A stretch of DNA of 64,000 nt from AC-37 sp036389295 (GCA_036389295.1 DASVQB010000008.1:45999-109998), one strand, 5' to 3'; positions 8,630-18,087 are shown, numbered from the stretch's first letter. A program made the numbers and translations. Notes: generated from the sequence alone by a model not told the origin.

Positions 8630-8675
8630 CGAACGTCCATTTCGCCCCCCTATAGAGGGGTGAAATGGACGTTCG
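8630..8675. terminator. Bidirectional hairpin terminator
   Basis: A perfect 14-base inverted repeat (8630-8643 and 8662-8675, CGAACGTCCATTTC and its complement) encloses a second stem CCCCT-ATAG-AGGGG. It begins two bases after the ceramidase stop and lies between convergent genes (the MerR gene ends at 8702), so it probably terminates both. Confidence 0.75.
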
Positions 8676-8701
8676 CCTTCGACAGGCCGTTAGCGTGAGC
8701 T

Positions 8702-9459
8702 CTAGCCCCGACGGCGCTTCAGCTCCGCCACCAGCAGCTTCTGGTGCAGCGCCGAGATGAGGTCGTTCAGCGGCTCGGTGCCGTCGTCGATCAGCTCGAG
8801 GGCGCGCTCGGTGTCGGTCTCGCCGGCCAGGCGCTCGAGCAGCACCTCGATCTCCTCCTTGACGAGCTCCTCGAGCGCGCGCTTGTAGCGGAGCGTGTCG
8901 TACACGGTGAAGCCGATCCGCTCGTCGTAGCCGCCGGCGCGGAAGCGGGCGATCGCCTCGACGATCTTCACGTCGGACGGCGAGTAGCCGCGGCTCGTGG
9001 GCGAGAGGACCTCCAGCTCGGCGAGCCGGTCCAGCACCTGCCTCGGCACGTCGTAGCTGCGCCGCAGCTCCGCGGCGGAGACCCGCGTCTCCTCCCCGGC
9101 GACCGCCCGCTCGATCACCCGGTCCTCGAGCTCGATCAGCGCCCGGGTCCGCCCGGGGTCCTCGTCGAGCATCCGCTTGATCATCTTCAGCGGGATGAAG
9201 CGCTCCTCCTGGAGCTGCTTGATCAGCTTGATGCGGTCGACGAACTCGGGCGGGTAGTACGCCATGTTGCGCGAGGTGCGGACCGGCTCGGGGAGGAGCC
9301 CCTCGCGCAGGTAGTGCTTGATCGTGCCCGCGCTGACGCCGCTGGCGGCGGCCAGCTCGCGCATCTTGAGCAGGCCGTTGGCGGCGCCGGCCGCGCCGTT
9401 GCCGGCCGCGCCGCGGGGAGCCGCGCGCCGGCCGGCGGTGCCGCCGCGCGCGGCCGCGC

Positions 9460-9463
<4 letters not shown>
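8702..9463 (-). CDS. MerR-family regulator
   Basis: 253 aa from the GTG at 9463, which overlaps the racemase-like gene's TGA (GTGA). About 34 Ala/Gly-rich residues precede a MerR winged-helix domain (MRELAAASGVSAGTIKHYLR, then the NMAYYPPEFVDRIKLIKQLQ recognition region). A long helical effector domain follows, with a possible second helix-turn-helix-like part (SAAELRRSYDVPRQVLDRL). Being the last gene of the catabolic operon, it probably senses a pathway CoA ester and controls the operon; that is inference. The internal ATG at about 9364 is an alternative start. Confidence 0.85.
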
Positions 9464-10685
<1,222 letters not shown>

Positions 10686-10689
<4 letters not shown>

Positions 10690-11618
10690 GACTCCGCCGC
10701 CTCGATCGGGTGGGCGAGCACGTCGCGGCGCGTGACCTCGCCGCGCTTCGGCACGCCGAGCATCTCCCGCGCCTCGGCGACGGTCGCCGGCCGCCGGCCC
10801 ACGTCCTCGGTCATCTGCCGCGCCTTCGCGATCAGGTCGCCGTTCGAGCGGGCCATCTCGCCGTCCGGCAGGTAGAAGTTGTCCTCGAGCCCGACGCGCA
10901 CGTTGCCGCCCAGCGTCAGCGCCGCCGCCACGAGCCGCCACTGGCCGCGGCCGATCCCGATCACGCCCCAGTTGTTCGGCCCCTCGGCGCCGCCGGGGAT
11001 CTGGTCGGACATGTGCGCGAGGTTCTTGGCGGTCGGCCGGATGCCGCCGCTCACCCCCATCACGCACGAGATCTGGAGCGGCTCCGCGAGCAGCCCCATG
11101 TCGATCAGCGGGTCGAGGTTGGCCACGTGCCCGGAGTCGAAGCACTCGTGCTCGGGGCGGATGTCCAGCTCCCCCATCGCGGTGAGGAACTCGACGATCG
11201 TGTCGAACGAGTTCTCGAAGACGGCCTTGAACACGAAGTCCCGCCGCCGCCGTGAGTACTTCGCGTAGTTCATCGAGCCCATGTTCAGCGCGGCCACGTC
11301 GGGGCGCAGCTCGCGCAGGTACTCGATGCGCTTCTCGATCGGGACGCCGATCGCGCCGGTGGAGTAGTTGATCACCACGTCGTCGACGGCCTCGCCGATC
11401 GCCTCGGTGATCGCGCGGAAGTCCTCGACCTCGTAGGACGGCGTGCCGTCGGGCGTGCGCGCGTGGATGTGGATCATCGAGCCGCCCTCGTCCACGATCC
11501 GGCGCGCCTCGGCCGCGTACTCCTCGGGCGTGTAGGGGATCGCGGGGCACTGGTCGCGGTTCGCGACCGTGCCGGAGATCGAGCAGGTGATGATCACCGG
11601 GTCCTCGAAGCGGCTCAT
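10686..11618 (-). CDS. BKACE family beta-keto acid cleavage enzyme (DUF849)
   Basis: 310 aa. The family hallmarks are present: ITCSISGTVANRDQCPAIPYTPEEYAAEA at the start, the zinc-site motif HIHAR (residues 49-53), and INYSTGAIG in the middle. BKACE enzymes condense a beta-keto acid with acetyl-CoA and cleave it into acetoacetate plus a new CoA ester; the founding member, Kce, acts in lysine fermentation. The specific keto acid is not deducible. It is coupled by a GTGA overlap to the racemase-like gene and separated by 124 structured bases from the carboxyltransferase gene upstream. Confidence 0.92.
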
Positions 11619-11742
11619 ACGGGCCCCCCGTATGACGCCCAGGGCGCGAAAACCGAGTCCGGCAAGGAAGCAGGGAGTGACGCGTGCTTCGCACGCGAGC
11701 GACCGATGACGCAGCCGGGCGATGGTTTGCAGCGTCCTGGCG
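11619..11742 (-). other. Structured intercistronic segment with repeated CATACGGG
   Basis: The only gap in an otherwise overlapping operon. CATACGGG occurs at 11616-11623 (covering the BKACE ATG) and 11744-11751 (covering the carboxyltransferase stop), with its complement at 11627-11634. These give a 19-base palindrome over the BKACE start and a long-range inverted repeat (11627-11643 with 11736-11751, one bulged base). A further perfect hairpin, CGCGTGC-TTC-GCACGCG, lies between them. It could control BKACE translation or be a small inserted repeat. Confidence 0.5.
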
Positions 11743-13317
11743 TCATACGGGCATCACGCCGTGCTTCTTCCACGGCCGCTCGACGCGCTTTCGCTCGGCC
11801 ATCTCGAGCGCCCTGACGATCGTCGGCCGCGTCTCGCGCGGGTCGATGATGTCGTCGATCATCGCGTTGCCCGCCGCCACGTACGGGTCGATGATCTTGC
11901 GGAAGCCCTCGACCAGCTCGGCGCGCTTCGCGTCCGGGTCCTCGGCCGCCTCGATCTGCTTGCGCATGATGATGTTCACCGCCCCCTCCGCACCCATGAC
12001 CGAGATCTCCGCGGTCGGCCACGCCACGATCAGGTCGGGCTCGTAGGCCTTCCCGCACATCACGTAGTAGCCGGCGCCGTACGCCTTCCGGACGACGACC
12101 GTGATCTTCGGGACCGTCGCCCGCGACACCGCGTAGAGCATCTTCGCCCCGTGCCGGATGATCCCGGCCTGCTCGACCTTGGTGCCGACCATGAAGCCCG
12201 GCACGTCCTGGAGGAACAGCAGCGGGATGCCGTACGCGTCGCAGAGGTTGATGAACCGGGCAGCCTTGTCCGCCGAGTCGTTCTCGAGGATGCCGCCGAG
12301 CTGCTTGGGCTGGCTCGCCACGATGCCGACCGGCCGGCCGTTCATCCGCGCGAAGCAGGTGATGATCGTCTTCGCGAACTGCGGCTTCATGTCGAACCAG
12401 TAGCCGTCGTCGACGATCCGGCGGATCACGTCGTACATGTCGTAGGGCTGGCGGTTCGAGTCCGGCAGGACCTCCAGCAGCTCCTCGTCCATGCGGTCGA
12501 CCGGGTCGCCGGTCGGGCGGGTCGGCGGCGGCTCCTCGCAGTGCGACGGGAAGAACGACAGGTAGTCCTTGATCGCCTGGATGCACTCCTCGTCGTCGGC
12601 GACCTCGAGGTCCGCGACGCCCGACTTGCGGCAGTGGACCTTGGAGCCGCCGAGCTCCTCCGGGGTCACGTCCTCGCCCGTGACGGCCTTGACGAGGTAC
12701 GGGCCGGCCAGCGCCATCGAGCCGCGGCCCTTGACCATCGGGACGAAGTCGGCGAGGCCCGGGATGTAGGCGGTGCCGGCGGCGCACGGGCCCATGAGCG
12801 CGGCGACCTGCGGGATGACGCCGCTCATGACCACCTCCTCGCGGAACAGGTGGCCCGAGCCGGCGAACAGCGAGCCGACGGCCTCCTGGATCCGCGCGCC
12901 GGCCGAGTCCAGCAGCCAGACGAACGGCATCCGCTTCTGGAGGGCCATCTCGCGGAGGCGGCCGACCTTCAGCTCGCCGGTCATGCCCATCGAGCCCGCC
13001 ATGACGGTGAAGTCGTAGGCGGCCACCGCGACCAGCCGGCCGTCGACGCGGCCGTAGCCGGTCACGACGCCGTCGGCCGGCGCGTCGACGCCGTCCATCG
13101 CCCGCTGCGAGAAGTGCGGCCGGCCGTGGATGCCGAGCTCGACGAACGTGCCCTCGTCGATCAGGAGGTCGAGCCGCTCGCGGGCGGTGAGCTTCTCGCG
13201 CTCGTGCTGCTTGGCGATCTTCTCCTCGCCGCCGCCCAGCCGGATCCGCTCGCGGCGCTCGCGCAGGTCGTCGACGAGCGGCCGGAGGGCGGCGCCGGCG
13301 GTCGCCTCGGTCGTCAC
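11743..13317 (-). CDS. Acyl-CoA carboxylase carboxyltransferase (beta) subunit
   Basis: 524 aa from a GTG at 13317 (GTGA overlap with the hydratase stop). It is a full-length biotin-dependent carboxyltransferase of the PccB/AccD/MccB type: KLTARERLDLLIDEGTFVELG at the start, the acyl-CoA-binding DSAGARIQE and GPCAAGTAYIPGLADFVPM region, and a C-terminal half with FLQDVPGFMVG and RKAYGAGYYVM. No biotin carboxylase alpha subunit is adjacent. The stand-alone biotin carrier at 47,787 is the only biotin acceptor seen in the window. With the hydratase, methylcrotonyl- or another branched acyl-CoA is a plausible substrate, but this is not proven. Confidence 0.93.
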   Translation of the reverse strand: MTTEATAGAALRPLVDDLRERRERIRLGGGEEKIAKQHEREKLTARERLDLLIDEGTFVELGIHGRPHFSQRAMDGVDAPADGVVTGYGRVDGRLVAVAAYDFTVMAGSMGMTGELKVGRLREMALQKRMPFVWLLDSAGARIQEAVGSLFAGSGHLFREEVVMSGVIPQVAALMGPCAAGTAYIPGLADFVPMVKGRGSMALAGPYLVKAVTGEDVTPEELGGSKVHCRKSGVADLEVADDEECIQAIKDYLSFFPSHCEEPPPTRPTGDPVDRMDEELLEVLPDSNRQPYDMYDVIRRIVDDGYWFDMKPQFAKTIITCFARMNGRPVGIVASQPKQLGGILENDSADKAARFINLCDAYGIPLLFLQDVPGFMVGTKVEQAGIIRHGAKMLYAVSRATVPKITVVVRKAYGAGYYVMCGKAYEPDLIVAWPTAEISVMGAEGAVNIIMRKQIEAAEDPDAKRAELVEGFRKIIDPYVAAGNAMIDDIIDPRETRPTIVRALEMAERKRVERPWKKHGVMPV

Positions 13318-14099
13318 CGGCCCGTCCACTGCGGCTCGCGCTTCTCGAAGAACGCCTTCACGCCCTCGACGGCGTCCTCGGTCGAGAGCTCGATCGTCAG
13401 CTGCGACTGGAGGAACTCGAGCGCGTCCTGGAGGCCCATGTCCTGCTGGCGGAACATCGCGTCCTTGCCGAGCCGCATCACGACCGGCGACTTCGACGCG
13501 AGCTTGCGGGCCCATTCGTCGACCAGGGCGTCGAACTCGTCCGCCGTCGCGACGCGGTTCACGATTCCCGCGGCCCTCGCCTCCTCCGCGCTCATCCGCT
13601 CGCCGAGCAGCAGCATCTCGTTCGCGGTCTTGCGCGGGACGTTGCGGTAGATCAGCGCCATGATCATGAACGGGAACAGGCCGAGGTTGATCTCGGGGGT
13701 CCCGAACTGGGCGGTGTCCTTGGCGATGATCAGGTCGCAGGCGAGCGCGACGCCGAGCGCCCCGGCCAAGACGTGGCCGTTCGCGGCGCAGACGGTCGGC
13801 TTGCCGAGCTCGCCGATCAGCCGGAACAGCCGGACGAACTTCTCGGTGCCGAAGTGGCGGTGGACGAGCGGCGTGTCGGCGGCGAACTGCGCGACGTTGC
13901 CGCCCGAGGAGAACACCTTCTCGTGCGACGAGGTGAGGACGACGGCGCGGACGGCCTCGTCGGCGCCGGCCGCCTCGAAGGCCGCGAGCAGGTCGCTCAG
14001 CATCTGGTCCGAGAGCGAGTTGCGGGTGCCCTCGTCGTCGAGCGTGATGGTGGCGACGCCGGCGTCGCCGACCTCGTAGCGGAGCTTCTCGTAGGCCAT
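13314..14099 (-). CDS. Enoyl-CoA hydratase/isomerase family protein
   Basis: 261 aa from the ATG at 14099. Crotonase-fold motifs are present: the oxyanion-hole segments VFSSGGNVAQF and NGHVLAGALGVALACDL, and FGTPEINLGLFP carrying the likely catalytic Glu. It probably hydrates an enoyl-CoA or the carboxylated product of the neighbouring carboxyltransferase. It is first in the operon, preceded by a 16-base operator-like palindrome at 14104-14119 next to its start codon. Confidence 0.92.
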   Translation of the reverse strand: MAYEKLRYEVGDAGVATITLDDEGTRNSLSDQMLSDLLAAFEAAGADEAVRAVVLTSSHEKVFSSGGNVAQFAADTPLVHRHFGTEKFVRLFRLIGELGKPTVCAANGHVLAGALGVALACDLIIAKDTAQFGTPEINLGLFPFMIMALIYRNVPRKTANEMLLLGERMSAEEARAAGIVNRVATADEFDALVDEWARKLASKSPVVMRLGKDAMFRQQDMGLQDALEFLQSQLTIELSTEDAVEGVKAFFEKREPQWTGR

Positions 14100-14103
14100 G
14101 GGA

Positions 14104-14119
14104 AGTGGGAAGTCCCACT
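14104..14119. promoter_or_regulatory. Operator-like palindrome, copy 1
   Basis: AGTGGGAAGTCCCACT: 7-base inverted repeats around a 2-base centre, four bases upstream of the hydratase ATG. The + strand continues CCTCACTCTG. A near-identical element with the same continuation lies before the acyl-CoA dehydrogenase at 15729-15744, which suggests one repressor for both. Confidence 0.6.
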
Positions 14120-14243
14120 CCTCACTCTGACGGATTCCGCGCGGGGGCGTCGGGGCGGGGTGGGGCGGGCCCCCGGCGGGGGCGGCCGGGGCGCGCCAAC
14201 GGGGACGGCCGGGGCGCGCCCGGCTTCCGACCGATAACGCTTG

Positions 14244-14249
14244 TATAGT
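14244..14249 (+). promoter_or_regulatory. Candidate -10 box (TATAGT) for the riboswitch transcript
   Basis: TATAGT lies about 10 bases before the first conserved element of the c-di-AMP aptamer, the expected place for a sigma-70-type -10 box. No clear -35 box was seen at the usual spacing. Confidence 0.45.
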
Positions 14250-14254
14250 CCGCC

Positions 14255-14397
14255 GCGCCGAATCGTCCAGGGGCCGCCCTGGGCGAACGGGGGAACCACT
14301 GCCGGCACAGCCGGCCGGGGCGAATCGGATGCAGTGCCGCGTCCGTAGCGCACAGCGCGAGCCCGACAGCTCACCTCGCAGGCCGAAAGGGGATAGC
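14255..14397 (+). promoter_or_regulatory. Cyclic-di-AMP riboswitch (ydaO-yuaA type)
   Basis: The conserved blocks of the ydaO/c-di-AMP aptamer occur in order: CGAATCGTCC near 14259, CGAACGGGGGAACCAC at 14284-14299, GGGGCGAATC at 14317-14326, and GCCCGACAGCTCACCTCGCA at 14361-14380, followed by GGCCGAAAGGGGAT. The final AAAGGGG is also a good ribosome-binding site for the ATG at 14402, so ligand binding could control translation as well as transcription. In Actinobacteria this class precedes cell-wall hydrolase and Rpf-like genes, which fits the secreted CAP protein here. Confidence 0.88.
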
Positions 14398-14401
14398 TCG
14401 A

Positions 14402-14881
14402 ATGCAAGCTCGCCGAGGGGATCGGTGTAGGGGTCGATTGCGGCTGGTTCTGCCGGTCGTCCTTGTCGCGTGCCTGCTCGTGCCGGCGGCGCCCGCCTCG
14501 GCGCGCGCGTCGGCCGAGGTCCAGATGGTCCGCAAGGCGAACTCGTTCCGCAAGCGGCACGGCCTGCGCCCCGTGCGCATCTCGAGGAGCCTGATGCGCT
14601 CGTCCGAGGGCTACGCCTGGCACCAGATGCGCAACGGCTTCTTCGGGCACTCGAGCCGGATCCACGCGAGCGGGCGGTTCCGCCGGCTCGGCGAGATCCT
14701 CGAGTACCACGGCGGCACGAGGGCCCGGATCCGGCAGGCGTTCCGGTCGTGGCTCCACTCGCCCGGCCACCGGGCGATCATCATGGATCGGGGCTTCCGC
14801 TACGTCGGGGCCGGACGAGCGTCCGGCCGCTTCCGCGGCGGGCGGGCCACGATCTGGGTGATGCACTTCGGGTCGAGATAG
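14402..14881 (+). CDS. Secreted CAP (SCP/PR1) domain protein
   Basis: 159 aa. A signal peptide (hydrophobic core residues about 14-33, cleavage near ASARA) is followed by one CAP domain. Visible motifs include the N-terminal helix MVRKANSFRKRHGLRPVRIS, the HSSR block, FRSWLHSPGHRAIIM and the final strand ATIWVMHFG. Bacterial CAP-domain proteins are extracellular; several act at the cell wall or bind lipids. Its mRNA leader is a c-di-AMP riboswitch, linking it to osmotic or cell-wall homeostasis. It is monocistronic, with a GC hairpin after the stop. Confidence 0.88.
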   Translation: MQARRGDRCRGRLRLVLPVVLVACLLVPAAPASARASAEVQMVRKANSFRKRHGLRPVRISRSLMRSSEGYAWHQMRNGFFGHSSRIHASGRFRRLGEILEYHGGTRARIRQAFRSWLHSPGHRAIIMDRGFRYVGAGRASGRFRGGRATIWVMHFGSR

Positions 14882-14890
14882 GGCGGGCGG

Positions 14891-14913
14891 GCGCGCGGCG
14901 GCTCGCCGCGCGC
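14891..14913 (+). terminator. GC-rich hairpin after the CAP gene
   Basis: GCGCGCGGCG-GCT-CGCCGCGCGC, a perfect 10-base stem ten bases after the CAP stop. There is no T tract, as is common in very GC-rich actinobacteria. Confidence 0.55.
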
Positions 14914-15005
14914 GGCGGCGGCTCCCCCGCCGACCGGAGCGCGGGACGACGGCTCCGCCGCCCACCGGAGCGGACGCTCCCTCCGAGGGATACGCTTTCC
15001 CAGCC

Positions 15006-15680
15006 TTGAGCGGACGCATCGCACGACTGGCGGTCGGGCTCGCGGCGGGGGCGCTGCTCCTGCCCGCCACGGCGGCCGCCCACAACCCGGCGGCGAGGGT
15101 GAACGCCGAGGGCAACGCCTTCACCGGCGGCCTCCAGTTCTCCCCAGCGGACGTGACCGTGGACGTCGGCGACGGCGTCGAGTGGACGAACACCGACACG
15201 GTCGTCCCCCACACGGCCACGGAGGACCACGGCCTCTGGGACCTGACCGGCGACTACGGCCAGACGCCCGCCAACCCGCCGGGATTCGGCCCCGGCGAGG
15301 TCCGCGAGCGCCACTTCGAGGCCGGCACGCAGCACTACTACTGCAAGGTCCACCCGCAGCAGATGCGCGGCACGATCACGGTCCCGGCCCGCCTCGAGCG
15401 CGCGTCGTCGATCGGCACCGTGCGGAGCGGCAAGAAGACGAAGGTCCGGCGGCTGCTCGCCACCTGGTCGACGCTGCCGCCGGCCGAGGGCCAGGTCTTC
15501 GACGTCGAGGTGCGGAAGGGCGGCGGCGCCTGGCGCGCCTACCGGACCGGCACGCGCGCGACCTCGGCCAGCATCAAGACGAGGAAGGGCGTGAAGTGGT
15601 CGGTCCGCGCCCGCCTGCGCAGCGCCTCGACGCCGAGCGCGGCGACGGACTGGTCACCGCCGGTCTCGCGCAGGGCGTAG
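15006..15680 (+). CDS. Secreted cupredoxin-domain protein
   Basis: 224 aa from a TTG at 15006. A signal peptide (residues 1-25) precedes a plastocyanin/azurin-like domain (residues about 35-128). All four type-1 copper ligands are visible: His69 (VVPHTAT), Cys113, His116 and Met120 (YYCKVHPQQM). It is predicted to be an extracellular electron carrier or copper-binding protein. The C-terminal ~95 residues (RKGGGAWRAYRTG onwards) resemble a fibronectin-like beta domain. It lies between two monocistronic-looking genes, so its redox partner is unknown. Confidence 0.85.
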   Translation: MSGRIARLAVGLAAGALLLPATAAAHNPAARVNAEGNAFTGGLQFSPADVTVDVGDGVEWTNTDTVVPHTATEDHGLWDLTGDYGQTPANPPGFGPGEVRERHFEAGTQHYYCKVHPQQMRGTITVPARLERASSIGTVRSGKKTKVRRLLATWSTLPPAEGQVFDVEVRKGGGAWRAYRTGTRATSASIKTRKGVKWSVRARLRSASTPSAATDWSPPVSRRA

Positions 15681-15728
15681 CGCCGGCGCGCTGAGACCCG
15701 GCCGCGGGCTCAGCGCCGTGCGGCGGTA

Positions 15729-15744
15729 AGTAGGAAGTGCCACT
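15729..15744. promoter_or_regulatory. Operator-like palindrome, copy 2
   Basis: AGTAGGAAGTGCCACT, matching copy 1 (14104-14119) at 14 of 16 positions; both continue with a CCYCACTCYG block. It lies 53 bases upstream of the acyl-CoA dehydrogenase ATG. The substitutions break one base pair in the palindrome (A versus G). Confidence 0.55.
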
Positions 15745-15796
15745 CCCCACTCCGGTACGCTCCCGCCGAGCCCGACCGAGGAGACACGACCCACGC

Positions 15797-16984
15797 ATGG
15801 CCACCGCCGAGACGATCCTCAAGCCCGACCACGCCGCCAAGCGCCGCCACTTCATCTTCACCGACGAGCACGAGCAGCTGCGCGAGTCGATCCGCTCGTT
15901 CGCGCAGAAGGAGCTCGCCCCCCACGCGGCGGAGTGGGAGGAGACGACGTTCCCCGACTGGGTCTTCCGGCGGATGGGCGAGCTCGGCTTCCTCGGGCTC
16001 TCGTACCCGGAGGAGTACGGCGGCCAGGGCGGCGACTACTACTCGAACCTCGTGCTCGCCGAGGAGATCGGCCACTCGAACTCGGGCGGGCTCGGGATGG
16101 GGATCGCGGTCCACACCGACATGGCCACGCCGCCGATCTTCCTGTTCGGGACCGAGCGGCAGAAGCAGGACTACCTCGTGCCGTGCATCAAGGGCGAGAA
16201 GATCTCGTGCCTCGGGATCACCGAGCCGGACGCCGGGTCGGACGTCGCCGGCATCCGCACCCACGCCGTGCGCGACGAGGACGGCTGGGTCATCAACGGG
16301 TCGAAGACCTACATCACGAACGGCCACCGGGCCGACTTCATCGTGCTCGTCACGAAGACCGACCCGGACGCCGGCTACGACGGGTTCACGCTGTTCCTCG
16401 TCGACATGGACCTGCCGGGGGTCGTGCGCGAGAAGCGGCTCGAGAAGCTCGGCATGCACGCCTCCGACACGGCGCTGCTCGCGTTCAACGACGTGCGGGT
16501 GCCGGACGACGCGGTGCTCGGCGAGGTCGGCAAGGGCTTCTACCACATCATGTGGGAGCTCCAGGGCGAGCGCCTGATCGGCGCGGCCGGCTGCGTCGCG
16601 GCGGCCCAGCGCTGCTTCGACCGGACCAAGGCGTACGCGCTCGAGCGCAAGGCGTTCGGCCGCGAGATCGCCAGGTTCCAGGTGATCCGGCACAAGTTCG
16701 CCGAGATGGCGACGAAGATCGAGTCCGCGCGGCAGATGGTCTACACGACCGCCTGGCGGTTCCAGAACGGCGAGTACCCCGTCCGCGAGATCTCGATGGC
16801 GAAGCTGCACGCCTCGCGGGTAGCCGTCGAGGTCGCCGACGAGTGCATCCAGATCCACGGCGGCGCGGGCTACATGAAGGAGTACGGGATCGAGCGCGCG
16901 TGGCGCGACCTGCGGCTGAACCGGATCGGCGCGGGCACCGACGAGATAATGCTCGAGGTGATCGGCCGCTCGTACGGGCTGTAG
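15797..16984 (+). CDS. Acyl-CoA dehydrogenase
   Basis: 395 aa from the ATG at 15797. It has the complete three-part fold: an N-terminal helical domain with MGELGFLGLSYPEEYGGQGGD, the FAD-binding signature CLGITEPDAGSDVAGI and GSKTYITNG, and a C-terminal domain with ERKAFGREIARFQVIRHK. In the final IHGGAGYMKEYGIER motif the Glu of KEY aligns with catalytic Glu376 of MCAD. It oxidises an acyl-CoA to the 2-enoyl-CoA, passing electrons to ETF. The operator-like site upstream suggests co-regulation with the hydratase/carboxyltransferase operon. The exact chain specificity is unknown. Confidence 0.94.
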   Translation: MATAETILKPDHAAKRRHFIFTDEHEQLRESIRSFAQKELAPHAAEWEETTFPDWVFRRMGELGFLGLSYPEEYGGQGGDYYSNLVLAEEIGHSNSGGLGMGIAVHTDMATPPIFLFGTERQKQDYLVPCIKGEKISCLGITEPDAGSDVAGIRTHAVRDEDGWVINGSKTYITNGHRADFIVLVTKTDPDAGYDGFTLFLVDMDLPGVVREKRLEKLGMHASDTALLAFNDVRVPDDAVLGEVGKGFYHIMWELQGERLIGAAGCVAAAQRCFDRTKAYALERKAFGREIARFQVIRHKFAEMATKIESARQMVYTTAWRFQNGEYPVREISMAKLHASRVAVEVADECIQIHGGAGYMKEYGIERAWRDLRLNRIGAGTDEIMLEVIGRSYGL

Positions 16985-16994
16985 GCGGCGCGCG

Positions 16995-17714
16995 GTGAGG
17001 GAGCGCGTCGGCGACGGGGTCGAGGTGCTGCGGCTGCGGCCGCCCGGCCGGTTGCAGCGGCTGACCAACGTGTACCTGCTCGAGGACGGCGGGCGGGTGA
17101 CGCTGTTCGACTCGGGCAGCGTGCAGATGGCCGGCGAGATCGAGGCGGCGGCTCGCGAGCGCGGCGGCGTCGGCCGGGTCCTGCTGAGCCACGCGCACGC
17201 CGACCACCGCGGCGGGGCGTCGCGGATCGACGCGCCGGTGCTGTGCCACGACGCCGAGCGCGCCGACGTCGAGGGCGACGGCGGCGAGCACTACTTCGAC
17301 TACTCGAAGGTGCGGAACCCCGTCGTCCGGACGCTGGCGCCCGGGATGGTGAAGCGGATGGACGGCGGGCCGCTGCGGGTGTCGGAGACGGTGTCGGAGG
17401 GCGACCGGATCGCCGGCTTCGAGGTGCTCCACCTGCCCGGCCACGCGCCGGGCCAGATCGGGCTCTGGCGCGAGTCCGACCGGCTCGCCATCGTCGCCGA
17501 CGCCGTGTTCGTCTTCGACCCGTTCACGATGGGCGGCCTCGCGGGCCGCCCGCGGCTGGCCCCGCCCGCGGGGCGGCCCGACCCCGCCGCGGCGCGCGAG
17601 AGCGTCGCGAAGGTCGCGGTGCTCGACCCCGCGACGGTCTGGATCGGTCACTACGGGCCGCTGACCGGCGGCGACGTCCGGGCGCAGCTCGAAGCGGTGG
17701 CGGGGAGCGACTAG
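16995..17714 (+). CDS. MBL-fold metallo-hydrolase
   Basis: 239 aa from a GTG at 16995, ten bases after the dehydrogenase stop. The metallo-beta-lactamase metal motif is intact: His66-x-His68-x-Asp70-His71 (SHAHADHRGG), then HLPGHAPGQIGLW with the next His, the DAVFVFD acid, and a final WIGHYGP His. It resembles small glyoxalase II-like or thioesterase-like hydrolases. Its position directly behind an acyl-CoA dehydrogenase fits CoA-thioester hydrolysis, but that is inference. Confidence 0.88.
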   Translation: MRERVGDGVEVLRLRPPGRLQRLTNVYLLEDGGRVTLFDSGSVQMAGEIEAAARERGGVGRVLLSHAHADHRGGASRIDAPVLCHDAERADVEGDGGEHYFDYSKVRNPVVRTLAPGMVKRMDGGPLRVSETVSEGDRIAGFEVLHLPGHAPGQIGLWRESDRLAIVADAVFVFDPFTMGGLAGRPRLAPPAGRPDPAAARESVAKVAVLDPATVWIGHYGPLTGGDVRAQLEAVAGSD

Positions 17715-18004
17715 GTGGCCGGCTCCGGCCCTCCCTGCTTGCCATGCCCGCCCTGCATCCCGCGAAGCTGGTCGAGCACGTGAAGAAGCGCGCGCGTCTG
17801 GGCCTTGATCTCATCGCGCATGTCGTCGATCCTCGTGGTGTGGGCCCGGATCCTCGCGGTGTTGGCCCGCATCTCGTCCCGCATGGCGTACATCGCCTCG
17901 GCCTGCGCCTCCAGGCGCCGGTCGATCGCGCCCATCGAGCGGTCGAACCGCGCGAGCAGGTCGCGCATGAACTGCCGGAGGTCGTCGCGATCGGCTTCCG
18001 CCAT
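17711..18004 (-). CDS. Small coiled-coil protein
   Basis: 97 aa, no family recognised. Residues 5-80 form a continuous amphipathic, Arg/Glu-rich helix with heptad-like spacing (LRQFMRDLLARFDRSMGAID, then MRDEMRANTARIRAHTTRID). The C terminus is Gly-rich. No signal or membrane segment is present. Its stop overlaps the convergent hydrolase stop by four bases. It may act as a structural or docking helix. Confidence 0.65.
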   Translation of the reverse strand: MAEADRDDLRQFMRDLLARFDRSMGAIDRRLEAQAEAMYAMRDEMRANTARIRAHTTRIDDMRDEIKAQTRALLHVLDQLRGMQGGHGKQGGPEPAT

Positions 18005-18087
18005 GCCCGCATTGTCGCACCTGTCGTGTCACGCCAGTGCGAACTGCGTGACCGTTCCGCAACGATTACGTCACGGGCGAGGATCGA

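Noticed and set aside
5581..8640. A 1,019-codon open frame on the minus strand opposite the ceramidase gene
   Set aside because: It is the GC-bias shadow of the real gene: Arg/Val/Ala/Gly-only composition and no recognisable motifs, while the plus strand encodes a complete ceramidase.
11645..11742. A 43-residue peptide reading through the intercistronic gap on the minus strand
   Set aside because: The frame beginning MTPGRCKPSPG has no family resemblance, and the region is dominated by inverted repeats; structure explains it better than coding.
11722..13650. A 642-codon plus-strand frame opposite the carboxyltransferase
   Set aside because: Antisense shadow; composition is His/Arg/Asp/Val-rich without domains.
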